From Prevotellaceae bacterium UBA1746 (GTDB lineage: Bacteria; Bacteroidota; Bacteroidia; Bacteroidales; Bacteroidaceae): DNA of 31,578 bases. Where the stretch lies: contig CAJPJR010000021.1 in the NCBI GenBank assembly GCA_905369775.1, forward strand, positions 1-31,578, given 5' to 3'. The position numbers and the translations under genes are program-made. This document shows, one piece after another, positions 14,647 to 22,846 of this stretch (position 1 is the stretch's first letter; every line of letters begins with the position of its first letter). Below the pieces are notes generated by a model. The model was not told the DNA's origin. It did not search any database and saw only the letters and a program-made list of their open reading frames with translations.

Positions 14647-15861
14647 ATGCCCGAAGTACAACTTTCCACTATAGAAGAAGCCCTTGAGGACTTCAAAGCC
14701 GGGAAATTCGTTATTGTCGTCGATGACGAGGACAGAGAAAACGAAGGCGACCTGATTACGGCCGCAGAACTCATTACTCCCGAGAAAATCAACTACATGC
14801 TTCAGCTCGGACGCGGCGTGCTTTGCGCGCCGGTCACCAAGGAACGCTGTCGCCAACTGGAGTTGGAGCACCAAGTCCAGACCAATACATCGATGCTCGG
14901 CACGCCCTTCACCGTAACCGTGGACTTGCTCGAAGGATGCACCACCGGTGTCTCCACACACGACCGTGCGGCGACGGTTCGCGCCCTAGCCGATCCCAAT
15001 GCACGCCCCGAATGGTTCGGACGCCCCGGACATATCAATCCGCTCTACGCACAAGACCGCGGAGTCTTGGCGCGCGCCGGACACACCGAGGCTGCTGTTG
15101 ACCTGGCGCGCCTGGCCGGATTCCAACCGGTGGCGTGTTTGATCGAAATTCTCAATCCCGACGGCACAATGGCCCGCATGCCGCAACTAAAAGAGTTTGC
15201 CGCGCGAGAAGGATTGCGGATTATCACCATCAAAGACCTGATTGCCTACCGTTTGAAGGAGGAAAGCCTCGTGGAACGCGGGGAGGAAGTCAAAATGCCT
15301 ACGGATTACGGCGATTTCCGCTTTATTCCGTTCAAACAAAAGAGCAATGGTCTCGAACACGCGGCGCTCTTCAAAGGAACGTGGGAGCCGGGCGAACCTA
15401 TCCTCGTGCGTGTGCACAGTAGTTGCGTGACCGGCGACATTTTCGGGAGCCGCCGCTGCGATTGCGGGGAACAACTCCACAAATCGATGGAGCTGATCGA
15501 TAAAGAAGGGAAAGGCGTCGTGCTTTACCTCAATCAAGAGGGACGCGGCATCGGACTCATGGCCAAAATCGCGGCTTATAAACTCCAAGAACAGGGACTC
15601 GACACCGTAGATGCCAACGTTCATCTCGGATACGACCCCGATGAGCGCGATTATGGCGTGGGCGCACAAATTTTGCGTGCACTCGGCGTCACGAAGATGC
15701 GACTCATCACGAACAACCCCGTGAAGCGCGTCGGTTTGGAGGCTTACGGACTCGAAATTGTCGAGAATGTGCCCATGGAAATCACCCCCAATGAGTACAA
15801 TCGCCGCTACTTGCTCACCAAACAAGAGCGCATGCACCACGCGTTGCACCTGAAAAAATAA
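14647..15861 (+). CDS. ribBA: Bifunctional riboflavin enzyme RibBA (DHBP synthase / GTP cyclohydrolase II)
   Basis: 404 residues, the usual fused length. The N-terminal half (1-200) is 3,4-dihydroxy-2-butanone 4-phosphate synthase, with acidic motif DDEDRENEGDL (26-36) and GCTTGVSTHDRA (97-108), acting on ribulose 5-phosphate. The C-terminal half (about 205-404) is GTP cyclohydrolase II, with zinc ligands Cys260, Cys271 and Cys273 (SSCVTGDIFGSRRCDCGEQ), LNQEGRGIGL and the end motif LITNNPVKR. Together they supply both precursors of riboflavin. The 30-bp gap to lptG suggests co-transcription. No FMN riboswitch is visible upstream. No standard terminator was found; an 84-bp repeat array starts 3 bp after the stop. 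Confidence 0.97.
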   Translation: MPEVQLSTIEEALEDFKAGKFVIVVDDEDRENEGDLITAAELITPEKINYMLQLGRGVLCAPVTKERCRQLELEHQVQTNTSMLGTPFTVTVDLLEGCTTGVSTHDRAATVRALADPNARPEWFGRPGHINPLYAQDRGVLARAGHTEAAVDLARLAGFQPVACLIEILNPDGTMARMPQLKEFAAREGLRIITIKDLIAYRLKEESLVERGEEVKMPTDYGDFRFIPFKQKSNGLEHAALFKGTWEPGEPILVRVHSSCVTGDIFGSRRCDCGEQLHKSMELIDKEGKGVVLYLNQEGRGIGLMAKIAAYKLQEQGLDTVDANVHLGYDPDERDYGVGAQILRALGVTKMRLITNNPVKRVGLEAYGLEIVENVPMEITPNEYNRRYLLTKQERMHHALHLKK

Positions 15862-16192
15862 TCCCGCCCGCCATTTCCATCGCCTTGGCGCCCTTTTAAT
15901 CGGGCTTTCGCGGGAGTTCACTCGTTTTGCGTGCGACTTCTCGGCATCCGCCCGCCACTTCCGTCGCCTTGGTGCCCTTTTCATCGGGCTTTCGCGGGAG
16001 TTCGCTCGCTTTGCGCGCGACTTCTCGGCAGCCGCCCGCCACTTCCATCGATTGGGTGCGAGGCTTCCGTTCCAATCCGTGCGATTTCCCGAAACTTCAG
16101 CGAGGTCTTATTGATCTGCGCGCCGCTTCTCTCCTTTTCCAGGGAGAAGTGGACTTCCAGTTCGGATAAGTTTTACCTAAATACCCTACCTT
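15862..16192. other. 331-bp spacer between ribBA and the Bax-inhibitor gene
   Basis: The first 190 bp are the 84-bp repeat array listed separately. The rest holds one hairpin with 8-bp arms (16126-16133 CTTCTCTC and 16142-16149 GGGAGAAG) about 44 bp before the next ATG. No promoter of the Bacteroidota consensus was found. Confidence 0.5.
15864..16050. repeat. Intergenic 84-bp tandem repeat, about 2.2 copies
   Basis: Copies start at 15864, 15948 and 16032 (the last cut off after 19 bp), each beginning CCGCCCGCCAYTTCC. Copies 1 and 2 differ at 8 of 84 positions by eye, mostly transitions. Each copy splits into four 21-bp segments sharing TT at positions 12-13, so the array looks like a higher-order repeat. 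A small GCCC/GGGC hairpin followed by TTT occurs in each copy and might act as a weak terminator for ribBA. Confidence 0.93.
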
Positions 16193-16912
16193 ATGTACGA
16201 TCCTCAACAGTACAATGCCGATCACATCGTGCCACAGGGCACAACCGGCGTATCTTTCTTCGCAGTGATGAAGAATGTTTATCTGTGGATGACGTTGGCG
16301 CTCGCCATTACCGGGCTTACCGCCATGGCAGTCGCCACGCAACCGCAGATGGTCTACAGTATCGCCTCGAATAGTCTCGTCTTCTGGGGACTTTTGTTGG
16401 CCGAATTGGGTCTCGTGTGGTTCATTTCCGCGCGGATCATGTCGCTTTCCGTCACCACAGCGGGCGTTCTGTTTGCCATCTACGCCCTGCTCAACGGCGT
16501 AACGTTCTCTTTTATCTTCTTGGTCTACACCGCGGCGTCCATAGCCCAGACCTTCTTCATCACCTCCGGCGTCTTTGCCGCGATGGGTCTCGTCGGGCTG
16601 TTCATCAAGCGTGATTTGTCGACGTTCGGCCGCATCTTTTACATGGCCCTTATCGGATTGATCATTGCTTCCGTGGCGAATTGGTTCTTCAAAAACGACA
16701 TGTTGATGTCGATTTGTAACTACTTAGGTGTGATTATCTTCACCGGTTTGACGGCTTACGACACGCAAAAGATCAAGAACCTCCTCCTTTCTGTGGGCGG
16801 CGCCGACAATGAAATGGGACTCCGCATCTCTCTGCTCGGTAGTCTCACGCTCTATCTCGACTTCGTCAATCTTTTCCTCTACCTCCTGCGTTTCTTCGGA
16901 CGTCGCCGCTAA
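16193..16912 (+). CDS. Bax inhibitor-1 (BI-1/YbhL/YccA) family membrane protein
   Basis: 239 residues with seven hydrophobic segments after a polar N-terminus (MYDPQQYNADHIV). Signature features: the first helix VYLWMTLALAITGLTAMAV, central helices LVWFISARIMSLSVTTAGVL and GVTFSFIFLVYTAASIAQTFF, the family motif FTGLTAYDTQKIKNL before the last helices, and LYLDFVNLFLYLLRFFG at the end. Members are pH-sensitive calcium leak channels or modulators of membrane proteolysis; the role in this organism is not known. A monocistronic unit is likely: a repeat-rich spacer precedes it and a strong terminator follows. Confidence 0.93.
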   Translation: MYDPQQYNADHIVPQGTTGVSFFAVMKNVYLWMTLALAITGLTAMAVATQPQMVYSIASNSLVFWGLLLAELGLVWFISARIMSLSVTTAGVLFAIYALLNGVTFSFIFLVYTAASIAQTFFITSGVFAAMGLVGLFIKRDLSTFGRIFYMALIGLIIASVANWFFKNDMLMSICNYLGVIIFTGLTAYDTQKIKNLLLSVGGADNEMGLRISLLGSLTLYLDFVNLFLYLLRFFGRRR

Positions 16913-16936
16913 TCTTCCGCGCGTTCGTTCCCATAA

Positions 16937-16983
16937 CGGCTCGGAGGGTTCCGCCTTCGGAACCCTCGCGAGCCGATTTTTTT
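16937..16983 (+). terminator. Terminator of the BI-1 gene
   Basis: A 17-bp stem with one bulged base (5' arm 16937-16953, CGGCTCGGAGGGTTCCG; 3' arm ending at 16975) is followed by seven T after one A. Confidence 0.93.
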
Positions 16984-17014
16984 ACCCCCACTTCCCTTAA
17001 TTTTTCACTGCATC

Positions 17015-18205
17015 ATGCAACTTTCCGCCCGTCTCAACCGTCTTGCGCCCTCCGCCACCCTGGCCATGTCGCAAAAGAGCGCCGAACTCAAAGCACAAGG
17101 CGTCGACATCATCAATCTCAGCGTCGGAGAACCGGATTTCAACACCCCCGATCACATCAAAGTCGCGGCCAAACAAGCCATCGACGACAACTGGTCGCGC
17201 TATAGCCCCGTGCCCGGCTATCTCGACCTGCGCGAAGCCATCTGCGGCAAGCTGCTTCGTGAGAACCACCTCGAATATACGCCCGCACAAATCGTGGTGG
17301 GGAATGGAGCCAAGCAAGCTGTTTGCAACGTGCTCCTTTCTGTGGTGGGCGAAGGCGATGAAGTCATCATCCCCGCCCCCTATTGGGTGAGCTATCCCGA
17401 CATGGTGCGCCTGGCCGACGGCACCCCCGTGTTTGTGGAAGCCAAGATCGAGCAAAATTTCAAGATCACGCCCGCACAACTCGAGGCCGCCATCACTCCC
17501 CGCACCCGTGCTCTCATCCTTTGCAGCCCCTCCAACCCCACCGGTTCCGTCTATAGCGCCGAAGAAATGGAAGGACTGGCCGAAGTGCTCCGCCGCCACC
17601 CGCAAGTGCTCGTCATTGCCGATGAAATCTACGAGCACATCAACTATGTCGGCCAACATGCCTCGATCGCCACGTGCGCCGGCATGAAAGACCGCGTTGC
17701 CGTGATTAACGGCGTGTCGAAAGCCTACGCCATGACGGGGTGGCGCATCGGTTTCGTGGCTGCTCCGCTCGAACTCGCCAAGGCCGTTTCCAAGTTGCAG
17801 GGCCAATACACCTCGGGTGCCGGTTCCATTTCGCAAAAGGCCTCGGTCGCCGCGTTCAACGGCCCGCAAGAGCCGGTGGAAGAAATGCGCAAGGCCTTCG
17901 AGCGCCGCAAGAACCTCATTGTACAACTTGCCCGCGAAATCCCCGGTTTCGAGGTCAACGATCCGGAAGGCGCCTTCTATCTCTTCCCCAAGTGCTCTGC
18001 TTACTTCGGAAAGTCCGACGGCGAGACCACCATCCACACCTCTACCGATTTTGCCCTCTATTTGCTCAACACGGCCCACGTGGCTTGCGTGGGAGGTGAC
18101 TCCTTTGGCAGCCCCGAGTGCTTCCGCATGAGCTATGCCACGAGCGATGAGAACATCGTTGAGGCGATGCGCCGCATCAAAGCCGCTTGCGAACGGCTGA
18201 AATAA
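17015..18205 (+). CDS. aspC: Class I pyridoxal-phosphate aminotransferase (aspartate aminotransferase type)
   Basis: 396 residues, normal for aminotransferase class Ib. It likely moves the amino group between aspartate and 2-oxoglutarate, using PLP, in the cytoplasm. Visible residues: substrate-binding VGEPDFNTP (37-45), GNGAKQAV in the cofactor phosphate-binding region, SNPTG (173-177), Asp203 and Tyr206 (IADEIYEHI), the Schiff-base Lys236 in SKAYAMTGWRIG, and the carboxylate-binding Arg371 (CFRMSYA). The enzyme class is sure; substrate range (aspartate, tyrosine or prephenate) cannot be fixed by reading, so the symbol is tentative. It stands alone between two terminators. Confidence 0.92.
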   Translation: MQLSARLNRLAPSATLAMSQKSAELKAQGVDIINLSVGEPDFNTPDHIKVAAKQAIDDNWSRYSPVPGYLDLREAICGKLLRENHLEYTPAQIVVGNGAKQAVCNVLLSVVGEGDEVIIPAPYWVSYPDMVRLADGTPVFVEAKIEQNFKITPAQLEAAITPRTRALILCSPSNPTGSVYSAEEMEGLAEVLRRHPQVLVIADEIYEHINYVGQHASIATCAGMKDRVAVINGVSKAYAMTGWRIGFVAAPLELAKAVSKLQGQYTSGAGSISQKASVAAFNGPQEPVEEMRKAFERRKNLIVQLAREIPGFEVNDPEGAFYLFPKCSAYFGKSDGETTIHTSTDFALYLLNTAHVACVGGDSFGSPECFRMSYATSDENIVEAMRRIKAACERLK

Positions 18206-18247
18206 GGAGCTGCCCGTCGCAGGGCTCCCGCTTCATTCATCCCATCG

Positions 18248-18283
18248 ACGTGGGAGAGCTTCATGCTCTCCCACGTTTTTTTT
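18248..18283 (+). terminator. Terminator of the aminotransferase gene
   Basis: A perfect 12-bp stem ACGTGGGAGAGC/GCTCTCCCACGT (18248-18259 and 18265-18276) with loop TTCAT is followed by seven T. Confidence 0.97.
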
Positions 18284-18602
18284 GTCCCCTCCGCAGGGTG
18301 GGGGAGCGTGGGGGAGAGGAATGGAAATGCGCTGTATCGGAGCCGAATCCCTCGCCCCGTTCTTCTCCGGCGTGTCCCTGCCCTGCTCGCATGCATCGAG
18401 AGGATGAGGTGCCGTCTCCCGAGCATCCGCAGGAAGTGCGAGAGCCCAATCGTTTCTTTCTCAGCAATATGGCAGCACATGCAGCGAAAGCCCTTCAACG
18501 CGATGCGTTGTGCATCTGCGAGAGGAGAATTATGTTCGATAGCAGGGAGGATTTGTCTCTCCGAGTGGCCAAATTAGCTATTTCATAGTTGTTTCTCAGA
18601 CC

Positions 18603-18617
18603 TTGACGGCTCGTCAA
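18603..18617. repeat. Perfect inverted repeat TTGACG-GCT-CGTCAA
   Basis: 6-bp arms around a 3-bp centre at the left edge of the AT-rich core. It could be a protein-binding dyad. No nearby gene makes its role clear. Confidence 0.4.
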
Positions 18618-18718
18618 TGTGTTGAATATCATCTATTCTATGAGTTAATACTCTATCAAATTCTATTAGATCAAAGATAAATGCCTGTATTTACGTATTA
18701 TACAAGTGAATAAGTAGA

Positions 18719-18752
18719 TGATTCATTTGATACGATCAATTGATTCATTGGA
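18719..18752. repeat. Short direct repeat in the AT-rich core
   Basis: TGATTCATTTGA (18719) and TGATTCATTGGA (18741) are 22 bp apart. The first also forms TGAAT/ATTCA with sequence just upstream. Confidence 0.35.
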
Positions 18753-18920
18753 AAACATATAAATAAGTGGATTTAATTGGATATATAGAGATAGTACAAA
18801 GCAGATAAAATTCATAAGTTCAGGATATAATACGTGTTATTCGTGATTTGTATTCTTATGATCCAATATTCCTTCTGATAATCAAGCATTTTATGTATTA
18901 GCCTCCCACCTGATTTCGAA

Positions 18921-19004
18921 AGCCCCCGTGTTTTATCAAAAAGGCGGAGGTTTTTCGCGCATAGCTCCCGTGTTTTGTTTGAAGCAAAGGAGATTATGTT
19001 TGGT
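18921..19004. repeat. Four degenerate 21-bp tandem units
   Basis: Units start at 18921 (AGCCCCCGTGTTTT), 18942 (AGGCGGAGGTTTTT), 18963 (AGCTCCCGTGTTTT) and 18984 (weaker). Units 1 and 3 are closest. Read on the minus strand they give a heptad-like pattern KTRELCA-KNLRLFD-KTRGLSK. Total length is 84 bp. Confidence 0.65.
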
Positions 19005-19229
19005 AGTTGCGCACGCTCTACACCTCTTTGCCCATAGCCGGCTGTTTTCAGGGCCGTCACGTACGGGGCGGGGCTCATTTGTTTGCGGGGGAGGGGAGTG
19101 TGAGGCAATGCCAAGCACACCATCGGAGAAACGGGGAATGGACGACCGAAAAGTGCACAAGCGTAAGGGAAAATACCGGTTGGAGTAAAAAAATATTGAG
19201 AATGATGCACGGGTAATGTGCAAAATGAT

Positions 19230-19274
19230 TACATTTGCAGTCGATTTGAAAGCAGATTGCGCGAAGTTAGACTT
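19230..19274 (+). promoter_or_regulatory. Candidate promoter region of asnA
   Basis: Two possible elements: TACATTTG at 19230-19237, without a clear -33 box, and TTTG (19245) spaced 18 bp from TAGACTTG (19267-19274). Either would leave a leader of 65-105 bp. TGCAC/GTGCA at 19207-19223 is a small dyad just upstream. Confidence 0.4.
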
Positions 19275-19345
19275 GCAATGTGTCGATTGTCTATTATTTG
19301 CCCGTTGCCAGTCGTACCCTTCGCCCTATTTATTCTCCCACTCTC

Positions 19346-20383
19346 ATGAGTTATCTCATTCCCCTTCGTCACTATCGTCCGTTGCTCGACATGAACGCCA
19401 CCGAGCAGGGCATTAAAGTCATCAAAGAATTCTTTGCCGATAACCTTTCCACCGCGCTTCGCCTCCGTCGTGTCACGGCTCCGCTGTTTGTGTTGCGCGG
19501 TTTGGGCATCAACGACGACCTCAGCGGCAAAGAGCGCGCTGTGAATTTCCCCATCAAGGATCTGGGCGACGCCCGGGCCGAAGTGGTCCACTCGTTGGCC
19601 AAGTGGAAGCGCCTCACCCTCGCCGAATACGATGTGCAACCCGGCTACGGCATTTACACCGACATGAACGCCATTCGCGCCGACGAGGAGTTGGGCAACT
19701 TGCATTCGCTCTATGTCGACCAGTGGGACTGGGAGCGCGTGATTCGCCCCGAAGATCGCACCGTGGAATTCCTCCAAGAAGTGGTTCGTTCGATCTATGC
19801 CGCCATGCAGCGCACCGAATATCTGGTATGCGAGCGTTTCCCGCAGTTGCAGCCGCAGTTGCCCGAAGAGATCACCTTCATCCATGCCGAAACGTTGCGC
19901 CAACTTTATCCCACGCTCACACCCAAGGAGCGTGAAGACGCCATCGTGCGCGAGAAGGGCGCCGTGTTCATCATCGGCATCGGCGGTCCGCTCGGCGATG
20001 GTGAGCCGCACGATTTGCGTGCCCCCGACTACGACGACTATTCCACGCCCTCTTCGCTCGGTCTGCCCGGTTTGAACGGCGATTTGCTGGTGTGGAATCA
20101 CGTGCTCGGTCGCGCTTTCGAACTCTCGTCGATGGGCATCCGCGTCGATCGCGAAGCCTTGGAACGGCAGTTGCGCGAAAGCGGACAGGAGGAGCGTCGC
20201 ACGCTCTATTTCCACAAGCGTCTGCTCGAAGGATCGCTCCCCCTGAGTGTGGGCGGCGGCATCGGGCAAAGTCGCCTCTGCATGTATTACCTGCAAAAAG
20301 CGCATATCGGTGAGATCCAAGCCTCCATTTGGCCCGACGACATGCGTCAAGCCTGTGCCGAAATGGGCATCACCTTGATTTGA
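19346..20383 (+). CDS. asnA: Aspartate--ammonia ligase (asparagine synthetase A)
   Basis: 345 residues from ATG 19346, the usual length in Bacteroidota. The enzyme makes asparagine from aspartate, ammonia and ATP in the cytoplasm, with a class II aminoacyl-tRNA-synthetase-like fold. Conserved stretches: the family start SYLIPLRHYRPLLD, FFADNLSTALRLRRVTAPLFV, NDDLSGKERAVNF, LAKWKRLTL, GIYTDMNAIRADE, LHSLYVDQWDWE, NGDLLVWNHVLGRAFELSSMGIRVD and the ATP-site motif LPLSVGGGIGQSRLCMYYL. The frame is open 22 codons further upstream, but the ATG before SYLIPL fits the family. Its presence means this organism can make asparagine directly from ammonia. It is monocistronic, with a terminator 32 bp after the stop. 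Confidence 0.97.
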   Translation: MSYLIPLRHYRPLLDMNATEQGIKVIKEFFADNLSTALRLRRVTAPLFVLRGLGINDDLSGKERAVNFPIKDLGDARAEVVHSLAKWKRLTLAEYDVQPGYGIYTDMNAIRADEELGNLHSLYVDQWDWERVIRPEDRTVEFLQEVVRSIYAAMQRTEYLVCERFPQLQPQLPEEITFIHAETLRQLYPTLTPKEREDAIVREKGAVFIIGIGGPLGDGEPHDLRAPDYDDYSTPSSLGLPGLNGDLLVWNHVLGRAFELSSMGIRVDREALERQLRESGQEERRTLYFHKRLLEGSLPLSVGGGIGQSRLCMYYLQKAHIGEIQASIWPDDMRQACAEMGITLI

Positions 20384-20414
20384 CGGCGCGTCCCCCTTGC
20401 TTTCGCGCCGAAGG

Positions 20415-20463
20415 CCAAGCGCCTCCACCCCGATTCGTTCGGCAGTGGAGGCGTTTGGTTTTT
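20415..20463 (+). terminator. Terminator of asnA
   Basis: A 14-bp stem with one G-T pair (20415-20428 CCAAGCGCCTCCAC with 20445-20458) and a 16-nt loop is followed by TTTTT. Confidence 0.93.
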
Positions 20464-20573
20464 GTGCCGTCGCCGATGCGGGGCAAAGGGGTGGAGCGGT
20501 GGGCAAACCCCGGGTGATTTTCACTTCCGTCAGGCGCATCTCGAGAGATAAACGCAGGCGATGTTCTGATTTG

Positions 20574-20605
20574 TTTGCCGACGTTGTGAGAAATGCGTAA
20601 ATTTG
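20574..20605 (+). promoter_or_regulatory. Bacteroidota promoter of the SulP gene
   Basis: TTTG (20574-20577), 20-bp spacer, TAAATTTG (20598-20605). It predicts a start near 20612 and a leader of about 45 nt. Confidence 0.75.
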
Positions 20606-20657
20606 CATTTCCATTCTTTCGTTCGCATAGGCTCGCCTACGCGCCAATTCCCTTTGC

Positions 20658-22424
20658 ATGCACACGTTTCGTTTTCGTCCTCGCATTCTGCACGATCTTC
20701 GTCACTATCGTCGTTCCGACCTCTCGGCCGATCTGTTGTCCGGGCTGGTGGTCGGCATTGTTGCCCTCCCGCTGGCCATCGCGTTCGCCATCGCCGCCTC
20801 GCCCGGTGGGGATGTGCAGCACACCATCGGCCCCGGCGTGGGGATTCTCACCGCCATTGTGGCCGGCGTAGTCATCTCGGCTTTGGGCGGAAGTCGCGTG
20901 CAAATCGGCGGACCCACCGGCGCTTTCATCGTCATCATCTACGGAGTGGTGGAGCGTTTCGGCCTGTCGGGACTGCTGGTGGCCACCATCATGGCCGGCA
21001 TCTTCCTGGTGCTGCTCGGGGTGTTCCGCTTGGGCAGCGTGATCAAGTTCATTCCCTATCCCATCGTGGTGGGGTTCACCTCGGGCATCGCCCTCACCAT
21101 CTTCACCACGCAGGTCAAAGACTTTTTGGGACTGCACATTGCGGGCGCCGTCCCCGCGGGCTTTGTCGACAAATGGGTGTGCTATTTCCGACACATCGCC
21201 ACGGTGGATTGGGCCGTGCTGGCGGTTGCCGTCGCTACGGTACTTCTCATTGTCGGCACGCAGAAGGTGGCCAAGCGGGTGCCCGGTTCGTTGGTTGCCA
21301 TCGTCGTGACTACGGTCGTTGTGGCCCTGACCAATGCACAAGGTCTCACGCACATTCCCACCATCGGCGACCGTTTCGGGCGCATCACCGCCTCGCTTCC
21401 CCCCGTCACCGCCTGGGATCTCGATTGGCACGGCCTGTTCACAGCTCCCGACGGCAGTTTCACCTTCTCGACCTTCGGTACCTTGTTGCCCACTGCCCTG
21501 GTCATCGCGGTGCTCGGCGCCATTGAGAGTCTGCTTTCCGCTACCGTCGCCGACGGCGTGACGGGCGATCGCCATGACTCTAACCAGGAATTGGTGGGAC
21601 AAGGGTTGGCCAACATCGTCTCGCCGCTCTTCGGTGGCATTCCCGCCACGGGCGCCATCGCGCGCACCATGACCAATATCAACAACGGCGGTCGCACGTG
21701 TCTGGCCGGTCTGGTGCACGCGGCCGTTCTCCTCCTTATTTTCCTCGTGGCCATGCCTTTGGCCGCCTACATCCCCATGGCCTGTCTGGCCGGCGTGCTC
21801 GTTGTGGTGAGTTACAACATGAGTCAGTGGCGCACCTTCGCCGAACTCACCCATCACCCCAAGAGCGACGTCACGGTGCTGCTCATCACCTTTGTGCTCA
21901 CGGTGGTGTTCGATCTCACTGTGGCCATCGAAGTGGGACTCATCATGGCTTGCCTGCTCTTCATGCGGCGCATGGCCGAAGCTACTCACCTTTCGATCCT
22001 CACCCGCGAAATCGATCCGAATGCCGATCCCGAGAGCGACATCGAGTTGCACGAGGAGGCCCTCGCCATCCCCGACGGGGTGGAGGTTTACGAGATCAAC
22101 GGACCGTTTTTCTTCGGCATCGCCAACTGCTTCGAGGAAATGACGGCCGAGATGCAAGACCATCCGGCCATTCGGGTCATTCGCATGCGCAAAGTGCCCT
22201 TTATCGATTCCACGGGTGTGCACAATCTCGAATCGCTTTGCCGAATGAGTCGGCGCGACGGCACGCGCATCGTGCTTTCGGGCGTGCGGCCCGAGGTGCG
22301 CCGCGTGTTGGAGGGCACCGGTTTCCCGGCGCTCATCGGCGAAGAGAACATTTGTCCGCACATCAGCATTGCGTTGGAACGCGCTGCGGCACTGGTGCGC
22401 GAACGTCGCGGGGCCGACGCTTGA
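20658..22424 (+). CDS. SulP family anion transporter with STAS domain
   Basis: 588 residues. SulP proteins carry sulfate, bicarbonate or other anions through the inner membrane. N-terminal signature DLLSGLVVGIVALPLAIAFAIAA is followed by about 12-14 hydrophobic segments, including GGPTGAFIVIIYGVV, IKFIPYPIVVGFTSGIALTIF and the loop DRHDSNQELVGQGLANIVSPLFGGIPATGAIARTMTN, which is a family hallmark. The cytoplasmic C-terminus is a STAS domain (about 475-560) with VYEINGPFFFGIAN and the IDSTGVHNL motif at about 516, where anti-sigma-antagonist relatives are phosphorylated. Substrate cannot be told from sequence; no sulfate-assimilation or carbonic anhydrase gene is adjacent. It has its own promoter and a hairpin after the stop. 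Confidence 0.94.
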   Translation: MHTFRFRPRILHDLRHYRRSDLSADLLSGLVVGIVALPLAIAFAIAASPGGDVQHTIGPGVGILTAIVAGVVISALGGSRVQIGGPTGAFIVIIYGVVERFGLSGLLVATIMAGIFLVLLGVFRLGSVIKFIPYPIVVGFTSGIALTIFTTQVKDFLGLHIAGAVPAGFVDKWVCYFRHIATVDWAVLAVAVATVLLIVGTQKVAKRVPGSLVAIVVTTVVVALTNAQGLTHIPTIGDRFGRITASLPPVTAWDLDWHGLFTAPDGSFTFSTFGTLLPTALVIAVLGAIESLLSATVADGVTGDRHDSNQELVGQGLANIVSPLFGGIPATGAIARTMTNINNGGRTCLAGLVHAAVLLLIFLVAMPLAAYIPMACLAGVLVVVSYNMSQWRTFAELTHHPKSDVTVLLITFVLTVVFDLTVAIEVGLIMACLLFMRRMAEATHLSILTREIDPNADPESDIELHEEALAIPDGVEVYEINGPFFFGIANCFEEMTAEMQDHPAIRVIRMRKVPFIDSTGVHNLESLCRMSRRDGTRIVLSGVRPEVRRVLEGTGFPALIGEENICPHISIALERAAALVRERRGADA

Positions 22425-22495
22425 CTGCGCCGGAGTGACCGACCGCCGACGGAAAGCGTGAGGCCGTGCGACGAGAATTTAGTTCGCTGTTATAG

Positions 22496-22519
22496 AGATC
22501 GCGCGCGTACGCGCGATCT
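22496..22519 (+). terminator. Perfect 10-bp hairpin after the SulP gene
   Basis: AGATCGCGCG/CGCGCGATCT with loop CGTA, followed by TATTATAT rather than a pure T-tract. It is a probable terminator or mRNA 3'-end stabiliser. Confidence 0.6.
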
Positions 22520-22766
22520 TATTATATGAACCTGCCGCTCACCTGTGTCGAAGCGCCCGTGCGTTGCTGCTTCCCTACCGCTCGGCGTGTCCGGTGCGGG
22601 GGGGCGGAGGACGAGTCGGCTCGGAACGCGACTTTTCACCGCAGTCGGTGCGAAAAAACGCGTGTTAATTCGCGCCTGACGGGCCAAAAGGGGCGATTAA
22701 CGGGTATTTATCGTCGGTTTGCACAAATAAGCAAGTGCAGACTTCGCTTTATTGCTGAGATTGTCG
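22520..22766. other. Spacer upstream of the amidase, with 21-bp repeat
   Basis: No supported gene; an 84-codon frame from 22526 looks like noise. 22627-22662 forms an imperfect hairpin around CACCG-CAGT-CGGTG. Two 21-bp units start at 22673 (CGCCTGACGGG) and 22694 (CGATTAACGGG). Confidence 0.45.
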
Positions 22767-22774
22767 TACTTTTG
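22767..22774 (+). promoter_or_regulatory. -7 element of the amidase gene
   Basis: GTACTTTTGC contains TACTTTTG, the same core as the tRNA-Gln and haem-cluster promoters. TTCG at 22743-22746, 20 bp upstream, is a weak -33 match. The leader would be about 65 nt. Confidence 0.55.
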
Positions 22775-22846
22775 CTTTAGAAACAGCTCGTCTGTCATCG
22801 TGCCGTCGGAAATGCGGCCTTTTTAACTTCGAAAGAACTACCCGTC

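Larger units (their letters stand above)
18284..19229. other. Gene-free stretch with AT-rich core
   Basis: About 1 kb without a supportable gene. 18284-18590 is GC-rich with short GC-driven open frames. About 18590-18910 is sharply AT-rich with many stops on all frames. From 18910 the sequence returns to mixed composition with 21-bp repeats (18921-19004). A minus-strand open frame of about 130 codons (18812-19210) is generated mainly by the repeats and matches no family I know. No RNA gene, promoter or replication origin could be supported. Confidence 0.6.

Noticed and set aside
18590..18910. Replication origin in the AT-rich island
   Set aside because: No clear DnaA boxes (the best is TTATACAAG) and no dnaA, dnaN or other origin genes nearby.
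18812..19210. 132-codon minus-strand open frame in the gene-free stretch
   Set aside because: The centre of the frame consists of 21-bp repeats and the end runs into the AT-rich island; no homology-like pattern or start signal.
22526..22780. 84-codon plus-strand open frame before the amidase
   Set aside because: Arg/Cys-rich noise that runs through the 21-bp repeats and the amidase promoter.
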